From contig CM070604.1 in NCBI GenBank assembly GCA_036346395.1, positions 47,457,662 through 47,521,661 of the forward strand: a stretch of 64,000 bases of DNA, read 5' to 3'. The notes beneath the pieces were generated by a model that saw only the letters and a list, made by a program, of their open reading frames with translations, was not told where the DNA came from and searched no databases. A program made the translations under genes and the position numbers. Positions 43,481 to 54,495 of the stretch are shown piece by piece (within the stretch, counting starts at the first letter, position 1; the number at the start of each line of letters is the position of its first letter). Source of the stretch: Hsuehochloa calcarea. Lineage: Eukaryota > Streptophyta > Magnoliopsida > Poales > Poaceae.

Positions 43481-44582
43481 TGTTGGAGTTGAATATCTCA
43501 ACTATCATATCTCTCTTGGCCTACACCGAAGACGAACACACATGAAAACAATGAAACTCTAGAATGCGAACGCAAGAACACAAGAATTTTTTTTGTATCG
43601 CCGGAACAAGAACAATTTTTCTGATTTTTCCTTGCTCTATTACTCTTGTTCACTTAAAACTGATTACAAGGGTGTCCTTTTATTAAGAGCAAACAAATAT
43701 TCGTATCCAGCAAGGATTCTACATATCCTGAAGGGATACCACATAAACTCTAGTATCCATAACGAATACTGCCTAAATACTATAGGACTACGCAAAACAA
43801 ACTCCCCTCAAAATCTAGATATACCATATAAACAAATATTACCTAACAACCACTCCCTAATATTTGTGCACTTACTTATTGAGGCAGTCGGTCTCAACTA
43901 CGATTTGCCCGACTATTACTCAATACAGGACGGCGAATACATCTCCTCAACGTCCCAGACTCAACTCTACGGACTCGACTTAGGATGGCGAACACATCAT
44001 CTCAACATCCCGGAATCAACTCCATGGACTCGACTCAGGACAGCGAACACATATTCTCAACGTCCCACACTCCTTGAGCGCACATGCACACTTTCATTTT
44101 GATTGCTCATACTACATAATTGCTCTTCGTGAGCATCGGATAATGTAGCGAGACGACTGAACTCTCCTTCGCCATGACACCTGATGTTGCTTCGTCACTG
44201 GTGACACCACTTCCCGGAGAGCGTGGCGTGATCTTGGGCTTACACGAATCAAGAACTCAGACTCTGATACCAATTGTTAGCCTAAACCGAAGACGAACGC
44301 AATGAAACCCTAGAACACGAACATAAGACTTTTTTGTGTCACCGGAACAACATCTTTTCTGATTCTCTTACTATATTGCTCTTGTTCACTTAAAACTGAT
44401 TACAGGGGTACCTTTTTATCGAGAGCAAATGACTATTCATATCGGCAAGGATTTTACGTATCCTGAAGGGATACCACACAAATTCTAGTATCTATAACGA
44501 ATACTGTCTAAATACTATAGGATTACACAAAACAAACTCTCCTAAAATTTAGATATATCATATACACAAAGATTACCTAACA
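43481..44582 (-). mobile_element. TRIM-like LTR element, part of an LTR-interior-LTR-interior chain
   Basis: LTRs at 43,481-43,848 (368 bp) and 44,275-44,582 (308 bp), both TGTT...CCTAACA in window orientation and collinear throughout (accgaagacgaac, cttgttcacttaaaactgat, tatcctgaagggatacca). The 426-bp interior has no gag or pol and ends at a PBS (minus-strand TGGTATCAGAGT, 44,261-44,272) next to the right LTR. The left LTR has its own PBS on its outer side, so there were once at least two units in tandem sharing an LTR; the outermost left LTR is missing. Confidence 0.85.
43927..44073. repeat. 55-bp tandem repeat, 2.7 units
   Basis: aggacggcgaatacatctcc... units at 43,927-43,981, 43,982-44,036 and 44,037-44,073 (partial), inside the TRIM-like interior. 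Confidence 0.9.
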
Positions 44583-44595
44583 CCCTCAAACTCTA

Positions 44596-44930
44596 TCACA
44601 AAAAGATGTATACACACGCATATACGGTGAACACACATACACAAGCATGGAGGAGGAGGGCTCACTCCAAACCAACTCGTTTATTCCAATTCACGAGAGC
44701 ACCTATTTCTACAAGACTCCACACACATATACAACAGAAGCTAATAGACTCCCCTAGTCTATCGCCACTACACCATATCGTGGCATTTTTCTTCTCAACG
44801 TGCATAGCATTTACACGTAGTACACATAACAAACACTAACTACTTGATCCACTTCTCGCTAACTCAAATGAACTCAAATTAAGGCATAATTGCACTAACT
44901 CAAATGAACTCAAATTTAGGCATGACCGGC
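44596..44930. repeat. Duplicated segment S, copy 2
   Basis: Second copy of 42,618-42,950. Its right edge holds a small extra duplication of 'actcaaatgaactcaaatt' (about 44,866 and 44,898). Confidence 0.88.
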
Positions 44931-45434
44931 CTTGTGAAAGAGTTACTGTGAGGTCTCTCATGCGATTAGTTTGGAATACGGGAATTTTACAAGAAAAAAA
45001 GCATCGGACAAAAAATAGTGAAGAAATTACTCGTAAAATCCATTTATTCCATTCTTTTTAGATTATGGAGGCACAACGATACAATCTCCGGCCTCCGCTG
45101 TCATTGCCGTGAAACGGATCGGAAAACAAAGTTCAAAAGTTCAGATGCTGGATAACAAAACCAACAAGTAACTACATATTTACACGCTCCTTTGCTTCAT
45201 GCGATGCAGAACCTTAATTTTCTGAAATGTAGTGTCATTTTAGTCGGGTCTAGTTCGGCCCAACCTGCATGAAGCTGCTAGCCAAAATATTTTGAACTCA
45301 TGGATGTTACCTATAACAACGATGTAAATTCCCTATCCTGCAGCAACCAACATCTCCAGAAAATGAAATGAAATCGGAAGTTTGTTAGAGTACGTGTATG
45401 GCAATATTATAAAAGATTTAATAGAATCAACTAG

Positions 45435-45437
45435 GAT
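45435..45437. other. Target-site duplication GAT, left
   Basis: GAT directly before CACTACCAG; GAT again at 51,481-51,483 directly after the right end. CACTA transposons make 3-bp duplications. Confidence 0.9.
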
Positions 45438-45639
45438 CACTACCAGAAACAGGTTTTTTCCCGAGTGTCTATATTTTTACCGAGTGTCTATATAGAAACT
45501 CTCGGGAAGGTCCCGAGTGTTTAGGAAGACACTCGGTAAGGACTGTAAGCACTCGGGGAAAAAAATCTCCCGAGTGTTATACAAAACACTCGGGAAATAA
45601 ATATTTTCCCGAGTGTTTTAAAATTAAAACACTCGGGAG

Positions 45640-46650
45640 AGAAAACACCATCCCGCGCCCGTTTTTTTCTACGGCGTCGTTTTCCCCCGCGCGCCCTAAT
45701 TTCCCCCCGCGCCCTAAATTCCCCCTCTCCGCGCGCGCCGCCTCCACTCCTACCCCTCCTCCCGCGCCGCCCGCCGCCTCCTCCTCCCGAGCGCCGCCCG
45801 CCTCCTCCTCCTCCTCGGCGCGTCCCTCCGCACCGCCATCCTCCGCTCCTCCTCCGCTGCCTCCTCCTCCCGCCTCGCTCCTCCGCCCGCCTCGCTCCTC
45901 CCGGCTCCCTCCTCCCGGCTCCTTCCTCCGCGCCTCCTCCTCCCGGCTCCCTCCTCCGCACCGCCGTCCTCCGGCCCTCCGCCCGTCGCCCCACGCCTTC
46001 CTCGACCGCGGTCTCCTTCCTCGCCTGTGAGGCCACCGCCCGCGTCGTCTCCCTCAAGCCGCCCGGCCGCTCGTCGCCGCCCTCTCGGTGCCTCCCGCCC
46101 AAGAGTAACTCGGTGAGTTTCCCCTCCTCCTCCTCCCTCCGGCTCCCTCCTCGCTCGCCTCCCTCCTCCCGCCTCGCTCCTCCGCCCGCCTCCCTCCTCC
46201 CCCTCCCTCCTCCGCCGCCTCCCTCCTCCCGGCTCCCTCCTCCGGCACACTGCGTCCTCTGCTCCCTCCGCCTGCCGCCCCAGACGCTTCCCGACCATTG
46301 GTCTCCTTCTCGCCGTCGAAGGCCACCGCCCTGTCGTCTCCCATGCGCCCGGCCGCTCGTCGTCGCCCCTCTCCGTGCCTCCCTCCTTCCTCCGGCCTTT
46401 ATTACCGCCGCTCGGCCCTCTGCTCGATCTTTGCCCGCGCCGCTGCCGCCTGCTCGATCTTTGCCCGTGCGCTCCGGCCGGCCGCCGCCTGCCGGTGCTA
46501 CCCGTGCGCTCGGCCGCGCCGCCGCTGCTCGATCTTGCCCGGCGCCGCCACCGCCGCCCTGCTCGATCTTTGCCCGTGCGCTCGCCGCCGCCGCCGCTCT
46601 CGATCTTTGCCGTGCGCTCGGCGCCGCTTGCCAGCAAGCGATCTTTGCCC
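45640..46650. other. Pyrimidine-rich, low-complexity block in CACTA element 1
   Basis: About 1 kb of cctcctcc-, ctccgcc- and gcccgtgcgctcgg-type strings. A repeated word 'cgatctttgcccg' occurs about six times at 46,420-46,650. Large open frames occur on both strands only because of the composition (Arg/Gly on one, Pro/Ser/Leu on the other); none resembles a protein family. Possibly a GC-rich leader or a captured gene 5' end. Confidence 0.7.
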
Positions 46651-47334
46651 GCGTGCATTTATATTATGTTGGAATTATGCTTTAATGTTATTTAATTATG
46701 CTAGGATTATTTCTGAAATTTTGTTAAAACTGCACATATCACTACAATTTTTGTTTAGTACTTCGCCAGATCATGATTGTCAGGAGGTGGGAATGATCTT
46801 CAATGTTCGTTAGGGATAGCAGTGGTAGCAATTTGTGTATTAGCTTTTGAAGTCTATGATTAGTATCTGTTCTTTTTTGTCCTAATGATTCTATGCATGC
46901 TCTAATTTGCCTCATTTGTCTGCAGTGCCGCTGACTGCCTCCACCGACACATAGCTGCAGCCATCTTCCCCACTACTGCTCCCTTGGCTCCCTCGGCTCC
47001 AAAAAGTACTGAAGGTAGTGGATAAGTGGAAAAATAATAAAGGTTACTTATTTTCTTCAGTTTTGTCCATTTATGGTGGATTGATATGCTGTCATTACAA
47101 TGCTACATTAACGTGTTAATAAATAATTGTATTCATTTATAATGGTACTCCTTTGTATTGAAAGAAAGTGTTTTTATGCTCTGTTGATCATTTATGTTGT
47201 CTTCATGTCAATATGTTTTTCTGTACATGTATAGGGCATGTATCCTATAGTAGCTTGTAGCTAGCTCCGTATTTGTTATTTTTGACATAAATAACAAGTC
47301 GGATTAATATATGCATTATGTTTTGTACACTAGG

Positions 47335-47885
47335 ATGACTGAGGACCGTAGTTGGATGTACACTGGGCGTAGAGAGATGGGTGACTGTAGCGAAGAATGG
47401 ATGGAAAAGACGTCCAATTTTGTGGATCGAGCATTTGCTAGGCGTAATGGACGGGGTGTGTTGTGCCCTTGTTCTCGTTGTTCGAACACACGACCACAAA
47501 TGAGGGCAACAATGATCGCACACTTGTGCAAGTACGGATTTCGGCCAAGGTATACCGTGTGGGTCTATCACGGCGAGTCACAATGTAGTACATCATATGT
47601 GCTAAGGGAAGAAACGGACGATGGCGGCCACAATGAGAGTAGGACAGAAGACATGCTAGATGATGTGCGTGATGCGTATGTGCCACCTGTAGAGGAAGAA
47701 CCGGAGCCTGCAACAAGGGCTTTCTTTGATATGTTGTCCGCAATGAGTCAACCACTTCATGGGCAAACACAGTGTCTCAACTAGATGCCGTCACACGACT
47801 ACTTGCTGTCAAGTCCCAGTTCAGCACAAGCATTGCTTGCTTTGATGCATTCTTAAGCGTGTTTAGCACCCTTCTCCCTGATGGT
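47335..47885 (+). pseudogene. TNP2-type transposase, N-terminal part only (CACTA element 1)
   Basis: ATG at 47,335: MTEDRSWMYTGRREMGDCSEEW, WMEKTSNFVDRAFAR, then VLCPCSRCSN and KYGFRPRYTVWVYHGE. This is the transposase-associated domain (about 80 residues, CPC..C zinc-type cluster) found at the start of CACTA TNP2 transposases. The open frame ends at 47,784. In the next frame the text continues (SQLDAVTRLLAVKSQF, SIACFDAFLSVFSTLLPDGHKLP) and then stops abruptly near 47,900, where TNP2 normally enters its zinc and DDE catalytic regions. About 500 residues are therefore deleted. Just to its right lie remnants of a different protein. Confidence 0.85.
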
Positions 47886-47904
47886 CACAAACTGCCCGCA
47901 TGTG

Positions 47905-49440
47905 GATAATGATCAGCATCCTAGTGAGGAGGAGGGTGAGGAGGATGAGTACACTGAGGCGGACAAGACAACACAAGATTTTTGGTTGCGAGGACTCGCG
48001 AACTTGCCACCACAACCAACCCGAGAGGAGGAGAAGATCACATCGTTCTGTTGGCGACACGTAAGAAATTGTTATCACTTTCACTAATTTAGCCCACTTG
48101 CTTGCGACCTCAAAAAACTAATGTGCGAGCAATGGCGAGAAGAAGGAGGGCCGTGAAATGTAGACTTCCAAACGGCATAATTGGCGTCTTGATTCGATGG
48201 CACTTCCACGGCTTGGTCATCTACAGAGGAAGGCGGAGCTCAGATGGACATGGCGCCACTACAAGGTCAGTCAAGATACTGCATTGCAGAAGGAGAAATA
48301 CAATTTGACAATTGTTTGCAGCGGGTGGAGGAAAGTTTTTGGGTAAGTGACAAGGATCCTAGTTGCTTTTCTCAGCATACACACACAGATTATCTTGTTA
48401 TTTGCTAATCTTACACATTATGTTGTTATTATCTAGTGGTGGTTTAGATGGGCTGATGGACAGGAAGCTGATTCTAGGAGAGTGGTGCGTAATGTTGTTA
48501 AAAAGCTGATCCCACAGATGATCTATGAAGCACGCATCCAAGCGGTGATCTATTACCACACCCAAGTCCTTGGAAAGGAAATTCATAGGCCGAGGCTTGC
48601 CAAACGATATCACTTTGGAGGAGTATATGCGGTAATCATAATTCGTTCATGCCATTGCTTCCTGTGGGTTCTAGTTTGTAATCAATTCTAGTTTATTCAT
48701 ATTTAACACTTTGTTAAATTAGGCAATACCTTGGTGGTCCCAGAGGTGTGAAGATGCATGGCAGCAGATTGCCCAGAAGAGGTGGTGTAACGAAGAGTGG
48801 TTAGAGGCCTCCCGTGCTGCTAGGGAGCGGAGATTGTTGATGGATCGGGCAAGACATCGCCAAGGCGGCTCCTCCATGGCTCGTTACAAGAAGCACTTGG
48901 TAGGTCAACATGTTCATATTGATTGAATGTTGCACATACATATTTATATACCTCCAGTGTTTGGGTGCGGGAAAAGAAGAAGCGAGGCCTGCCTCCGATG
49001 TAGAGGCATATGTAGAAGCTAGGAGGGGTGATCGGAGGGCACCCTATGCAAACCAGTAGCAAGAACACGTAACTTGGTACCATTTGTACACTATGATTTT
49101 GTCCCTAATGATATTCGCCACTTATGATTTTGTCCAACAGAAGCATATCTTCGAGGTCGCTAAGGAGATTCATGGCGGGACTTGACGTAATGAATTCACC
49201 ATCGGATGCGATCATTGCGTATGCGGTGGAAAGGGAAGAAACATGGCCGTTTCTTGATCGGTGCCGGCTACATTAGCACATCGACCACCCTCTCGGAGGT
49301 CCGAACAACAAGTACGGGATCAACGGATGATGTACACCCTCAAAGACGAGTGCGACCATCGGTGTGAGGTTTCTCACCGAGGCGGGCTACAAGATGAAAT
49401 CGAGGCTAGGCAAATGATTGGAGCAAATGATCCAGGTTTG
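47905..49440 (+). pseudogene. Ptta/En-Spm-type (Transposase_24-like) protein remnants, CACTA element 1
   Basis: Acidic start (HPSEEEGEEDEYTEADKTTQ, FWLRGLANLPPQPTREEEK), then several pieces separated by intron-like or frameshifted DNA: WWFRWADGQEADSRRVVRNV...LIPQMIYEARIQAVIYYH near 48,430-48,600; WWSQRCEDAWQQIAQKRW and ASRAARERRLLMDRARHRQG with SSMARYKKHL near 48,735-48,900; then GKEEARPASDVEAYVEAR near 48,970-49,025. The basic run ending in H-x-x-G-S resembles the plant Ptta/En-Spm second ORF (the TnpA-like DNA-binding partner). Whether it is spliced or broken cannot be decided by eye. Confidence 0.6.
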
Positions 49441-49559
49441 GACTTCGAACCCCATATGCGATGCAAATTGCAATTCATTTATTTCCACAAGCTTACCTTG
49501 ATATTTTTTGTTTTCAATTCATATAAGATGTTAGTACCAGCACTATCCCTTTTTTAGTT

Positions 49560-50964
49560 ACCATTAGCTAACATTACTAGTAGATTCTCACCCCATATGA
49601 CTGAAACAAACAAATATGCAGGCACTTCAAACTCGACTTGACGCCACTACACCAGGGGCACCACTGCCTACATTTTCTAATCCGGTTAGTAACTGGACAC
49701 TTATTATTATATTGTTAGTCTCTTACGAGTGCTTGAGAGCTCACTTGATGCCACTACACTAGGTTGTTTTGAGAGTGCTTGTTAATATATTTGTAGGTCG
49801 CTTGTCCTTGATCCCATGTGGTACTCTTCACTTTATTCCATGTACTTGATTCTTGTCATACTTAATCTCAGAGGAAATGACAATGTTGTGTAGGTGTGGT
49901 ATGTGTCAGTATCAATTTCAATATGCATTGATTTCAACACACAAATGAAATCTCTAGCTAGTACTACAACCGTAACCTTCAAACATAACACGAGGAAAGC
50001 TCTAGTTCTATAACCTTAATCTTCAACTTAATTTGATTAAAGTACCAAAGGATTGCACCTTAAGTCAAGTGAAAGTTCATCATATTTGGTATGTTATATT
50101 TCACTCTTTCTTTCTAATTTACAAGTATTGCATTGTATATTCCATATTCTTCCATACAAATGATGGAGTAGTTTAGACATTGATGGACTAGGATACAAAT
50201 CTCGCAGCAGACCACGGCACTACTCTACCAAACATTCACGACTCAACTTGACTTTGCATACAAAACATTGCTGCTAATGTTTTTAGTGTTTCGTTCAAAT
50301 CCAAATTTCAAAGATACGGCGGGATCAATGGCGATCCAGTGCTTTGGTCTTGATCTTTGGAGATGGTACACATGTTAGCTGCCCAAACCAAGATCATGTG
50401 GATGAGTCCAACATCGAGAGGCCACCACCGTGCTTGCCATTTTCATGATCTTGTCGTGCAAACATGAACATACTTCACTCCATTCTTGTGTTGATGTAGC
50501 ATATATGCATGCGTACTCAAAAATATATAATGTAAACCGAATTGCGAGGTTTGTTTACCTGCATTTACTTAATTTTATTAGTTTCATCTTGTCTATGTTG
50601 AGTACTAAGCGAGTTGTTCTCTTCATGACAATGCAAAGGTCCGAGTTCATCGCTTAGGATGGGAAGAAGCTCGATGAGAAGGCCATCTCTTCACTACAAT
50701 CGTAATATTCCTGTTGATGCAGAACTTGAATGTTGTGAACTTGAGAATTATGTTTGAACTATTATATGTATCTTTTCAATTTGAACTTGAATGTTGTGAA
50801 CTTGAGAATTATGTCAATATTTGTTTCATATATATGATAATATTGTTGAATCCGATTGTGAATGTATTGCTGAATCTGGATGTGGAATGTATTTTTGAAT
50901 TTGATTGAAATCCAATTGCAAATTGTGCATACGAATAAATTGGGTACAGCCTGTTTCACCCATG
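49560..50964. other. Non-coding right interior of CACTA element 1
   Basis: No ORF of note. A 30-bp string (gaacttgaatgttgtgaac...) is repeated at about 50,722 and 50,783. Confidence 0.6.
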
Positions 50965-51483
50965 TTCCCGAGTGTTTTCTTCGACATACACTCGGGGAAA
51001 AGCGACCTGGGAGATCAGTATTTGCTCTTATTCCCCGAGTGTCAACACTCGGGGAACAAACAATAACTTTTCCGAGTGTTTTATTTTATATACACTCGGG
51101 GATAAACGTCTTGGCAAAATACTGACAAAATATTATTTTTTTCTTATTCCCGAGTGTCAACACTCGGGGAATTATCAGTGGATTTTCCGAGTGTTGACAC
51201 TCGGGGAAATATCAGTTTATTTCCCGAGTGTCAACACTCGGGAAACTATTCCGTTACGGTGACTACGGTGCTCGGACAGTTTTTTCTCCCGAGTGTACAT
51301 GTTGACACTCGGCACAATTTAGTTTCCCGAGTGTTACTCTCGGAAAACACTGATTTACCCGACTGAACTATCCCGAGTGTTATTTCCCGAGTGTTGACCT
51401 TCGGGAAAGTATGTCCCGAGTGTTTTATTGGTTTTCCCGAGTGTATGGAGCACTCAGGAAAAAACCTGTTTCTGGTAGTGGAT

Positions 51484-52418
51484 GATTATCCGATATGGTT
51501 CGTTCTATATGTCTATCAACCTTTTATATATCTAGTAGATTGAATTGATCTCCAAATCACCATGTACTCTATATTTATTCCCCTATCAACAATTATTCTA
51601 GCTATTATATCTTTCTACATGGTATAATCGCAGGTTCACACATGAGTCTATTCATAGCCACCACCAAATTTCTGCTACATGCTGCCCCTGGAAGAGGTGA
51701 TTCAATTCCCATGATCTAATCTCCTGTGGGTTGCGCAAAACATTGCAGATAGATGCCCCATTCTTCCTCTCCGTTCAAGTAGATCGGTGTCTTTATCGCC
51801 AATCAATAGATTGTTCTTTTGTTTTTTTCCTTCTTCATTGCCGACCCTGCCTATCAATTGTGATTGACTGCCTCTCCGTCGCCTCTCCCTATGTTTCCTC
51901 GGCTACTGTACACTCGGCCCACGTCTGCCACATCAGGCTGATCCTTTGCCTTTTCTAGTCGTGCACATCGGCCTTGTTGATTTTGTCTATCTTGTTAAGA
52001 AACCGGGTTCGATCGGGAGTTTTGGTTCAATATGGGCTTATCATTCATCCAGTAGTCTATATAAAAGAGGGGGGACCCAACATTGTACGATAATTTTTAA
52101 AAGAGCAATAAAGAGAAGCCAAAAGTCTCCTCATATCTCTGTGTTCAATCTGTTAGTCTATTCTTGTATTCTTGCATTGTTCTTACGATTCTGAGTTTGT
52201 CTACGAGGTAATCACTCGAACGGGACTCGTCAACAACGGTTCCTCAACATGTTATTAGCACAATGGACCATCCTCGGATCGAAAGGTAACCGTCGTAGCA
52301 CGACACTCGTAGATTGAATTATTTTTATAGATTGCTTTCAATTATGCAAATTTAACTTTATATATTGGTTTTTCTACGGTGTAAATCCACTCTAATCTAC
52401 CACACAATATTCATAATA
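51484..52418 (+). other. LTR-like DNA of a copia-type element, ends unclear
   Basis: The stretch 52,140-52,300 (ttgtattcttgcattgttct...gtcaacaacggttcctcaac) resembles a copia LTR tail followed by a PBS-like ttattagcac. A second LTR tail ends at 52,418 next to an exact PBS. The left boundary cannot be placed. Confidence 0.4.
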
Positions 52419-52430
52419 TGGTATCAGAGC
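52419..52430 (+). other. Primer binding site
   Basis: Exact TGGTATCAGAGC (initiator-Met tRNA type) on the plus strand, directly after ...aatattcataata. Confidence 0.85.
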
Positions 52431-52589
52431 AAAGATACAAAGCCTAGCCTCCAACTGCTTTCGCTACTGCTTGTCCCGGGAGGAGCAATCTCCGCTCCCG
52501 GGGCAGCCACCTTAGTCTTAGTTGTAGTTGTTCGATCTGATCTGGATTGGGTCATCCTTTGTGCTGACATTCTGGCAGATCGAGTCCAG

Positions 52590-52880
52590 TGGCGTCTCGT
52601 TCTTGGCACTCATCGTCATCTTCTTCACTGTGCCTGAAGTTTAGCCCGCACGTCTACTGGAGTTGCATGGACTGCCTCAAGGCCATGTTCATGTAGATTC
52701 TGTGTGCTCGAGGGAGACAAGCTTATTCCCAATGTGTACTTGGTGCTGAACAGCGAGTCACGGGGGACATGCCGCGTGGACCACCAGGAGTTCTACATGG
52801 AGGGGTGCCCGAACAACTTCGGGTGGTTGGCGCTGATCGGCCTCGGCACATACATCATCTGCCTCCTCGTGCGCGCCCGA
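52590..52880 (+). pseudogene. Inositol-transporter (INT) gene fragment captured inside an LTR-type element
   Basis: In two nearby frames: FLALIVIFFTVPE, then YWSCMDCLKA, then (after a frame slip) CARGDKLIPNVYLVLNSESR, GTCRVDHQEFYMEGCPNNFG and WLALIGLGTYIICLL. A transmembrane helix, a Cys-rich extracellular loop with CxxC-LKA, and the GCPxxFGWLAL-helix in this order are the signature of the long loop of plant inositol transporters. These are H+/myo-inositol symporters of the plasma membrane or vacuole, usually about 550-600 residues. Only some 90 residues are present and the frame is broken, so no transporter is made. It sits between a PBS (52,419) and a PPT/LTR-like end (54,160-54,325), which suggests transduplication by a retroelement. 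Confidence 0.7.
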
Positions 52881-53155
52881 TGCAGCCGCCGCCTCCGGAT
52901 CATCATCATCTTCTTGGACCACCGCCGCCGCCGTCCAGATCCACCCTGGATCAGCCGCCACCTCAACTCCCCTATGACGGCCGTCCCGATGCCGTCCGAG
53001 CCGGATCCGCCACCGCCACTTCAATCTCAAGCTTGAGCTCTTCCTCCAGTCCGGCTTCAAGACGCTCGATCTCCTCGACCGCGCTGCCAACTAGCCGCAC
53101 TGGAGAAGATCCATGGCACGGCGGAGGTGGACGACGAGCTCAATGAGGTCAAGTC

Positions 53156-53283
53156 GGATCCGTGCCACCGTCGCATGGCGGGTCTCCTCCTTGTCGACAC
53201 AGCCTCGCCATCACCTGCTGGATCCGTGCCACTGTCGCATGGTGGGTCTCCTCCTCGTCAACGCAGCCTCGCCATCACCTCTG
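53156..53283. repeat. 64-bp tandem duplication
   Basis: ggatccgtgccaccgtcgca... at 53,156-53,219 and 53,220-53,283, with a few substitutions. Confidence 0.95.
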
Positions 53284-54150
53284 TGCGGCCTCCTCCACCT
53301 CCCCGCCCGGATCTGCTGCCCGACTCCCCAATCCCGCCTCTGCTCCTCGTCGAAGCACAACACGCCGCACGGGAGAGGAGGCGCGGGGTGTCACACAGAG
53401 GCGGTGTGGTGGGAGGGGAGAGGATACTGGAGGAAGACGATGGGGTGGGAAGAGGATAGAAGGACCGCATGGTTGGGAGCCACGAGTGTCTACCCACGAG
53501 CATGCATATGTGAACCTTCTCGGTCACGGGCTGGTGCCTACGGGCGTCCGAAATCCCACTGTGTAGCCACCTTTGTTCAACTTCAACGCTCTTTTCTTCC
53601 TTTGTGTTGTTTCTTCTGTTGCGTCCATCCAAATCCGTATCACTTTATCTCTGAGTTCGTTTAGCCATGTGAGTCCACAAATTTATTATCAGTCATAGAA
53701 GCATGTGAATTGCCTTATGCATGGCAGCAGCCACCGCTCCCGCTCTTCTTTCTGAGCTACCTGCAGACAGTAGAAGTCATTATGATATTGCCGCTTCTCT
53801 TTTAGCTGCCACCCTAAGATTCTAAGGCCGCTGCGTTTCTTATGCTGCCACCATCTTGGGCTTCAATCTGCGCTATCATGCTTCTACCTATTCCTATTAG
53901 GCTTGATTTGATAGCTCTCTTTATTCATGTCGATTTCATCATCTTCTTCGTCGTGTTGCCGCGGTCGACTTTCTCAGCCCTTGCACCTTGTGCTTTATGG
54001 GCTATTGCACGATTCCGGATGGGAGGTGATCTTTTGATACTCGACATATTTTTCAAGAGTTGCATGCTACGATGACATTATCAAGACTCGGACTTTGGAT
54101 TTTACATAGTTTAGTGTCAAACCTTTCCAAATGCAATGTTATTACATACG
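53284..54150. other. Unassigned interior
   Basis: Several overlapping ORFs on both strands (53,113-53,664 and others) arise from GC-rich composition; none is recognisable. Confidence 0.4.
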
Positions 54151-54159
54151 CCTTGCATT

Positions 54160-54325
54160 TGAGGGGGTGGGGGGTGTTAGAGATATGTTAGAGATAGGAA
54201 TCATTTTGTATTCCTTATCTACCTTTTGTATTGTCTTATCTGTATATAGTATACACCTCTTGTACATCCTATATATATTACCCATTAGGCCTCTGAATAC
54301 ATACACACAATATTCATAACAACCA
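54160..54325 (+). repeat. PPT and short 3' LTR-like end
   Basis: Purine run gagggggtggggg followed by TGTTAGAGATATGTTAGAG and ending ...cacacaatattcataaca. The last 20 bases nearly match the sequence just before the PBS at 52,419 (cacacaatattcataata), but the rest of the 5' LTR does not align by eye, so this is tentative. Confidence 0.5.
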
Positions 54326-54495
54326 TTTTTGAGTTTATACACTTAAGCTTCGTTTGGAATACAAGAATTTTACAATAAACAATTCAATTCACATAAGAAT
54401 ATAGGAAAATCTCCACGTTTCATATAGGGCTTACAATTGTTTCTTGCCCTTATTATGCATAGTGGATTTTGTACTAGGATGTTGAATTGTTGAAC

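Larger units (their letters stand above)
45438..51480 (+). mobile_element. CACTA (En/Spm) element 1, complete ends, defective coding
   Basis: 6,043 bp. The left end CACTACCAGAAACAGG and the right end (its reverse complement) agree over 24 bp, up to the run of T and CC, and are flanked by GAT. Subterminal cccgagtgt / acactcggg words are dense at 45,465-45,640 and 50,965-51,470, alternating in orientation. Inside, left to right on the plus strand: a C/T-rich block, the N-terminal part of a TNP2 transposase, and remnants of a second Ptta/En-Spm-type protein. The catalytic Transposase_21 part of TNP2 is missing. The well-preserved ends mean it could still be moved in trans. Confidence 0.95.

Noticed and set aside
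45521..46813. Large overlapping ORFs (up to about 300 codons) on both strands
   Set aside because: They follow from the C/T-rich, stop-poor composition. Arg/Gly or Pro/Ser low complexity, no domain, and mutual overlap in several frames.
52419..52430. tRNA-Met gene piece
   Set aside because: Only the 12 bases complementary to the tRNA 3' end are present; this is a retroelement primer binding site, as at 43,467, 44,261 and 21,238.
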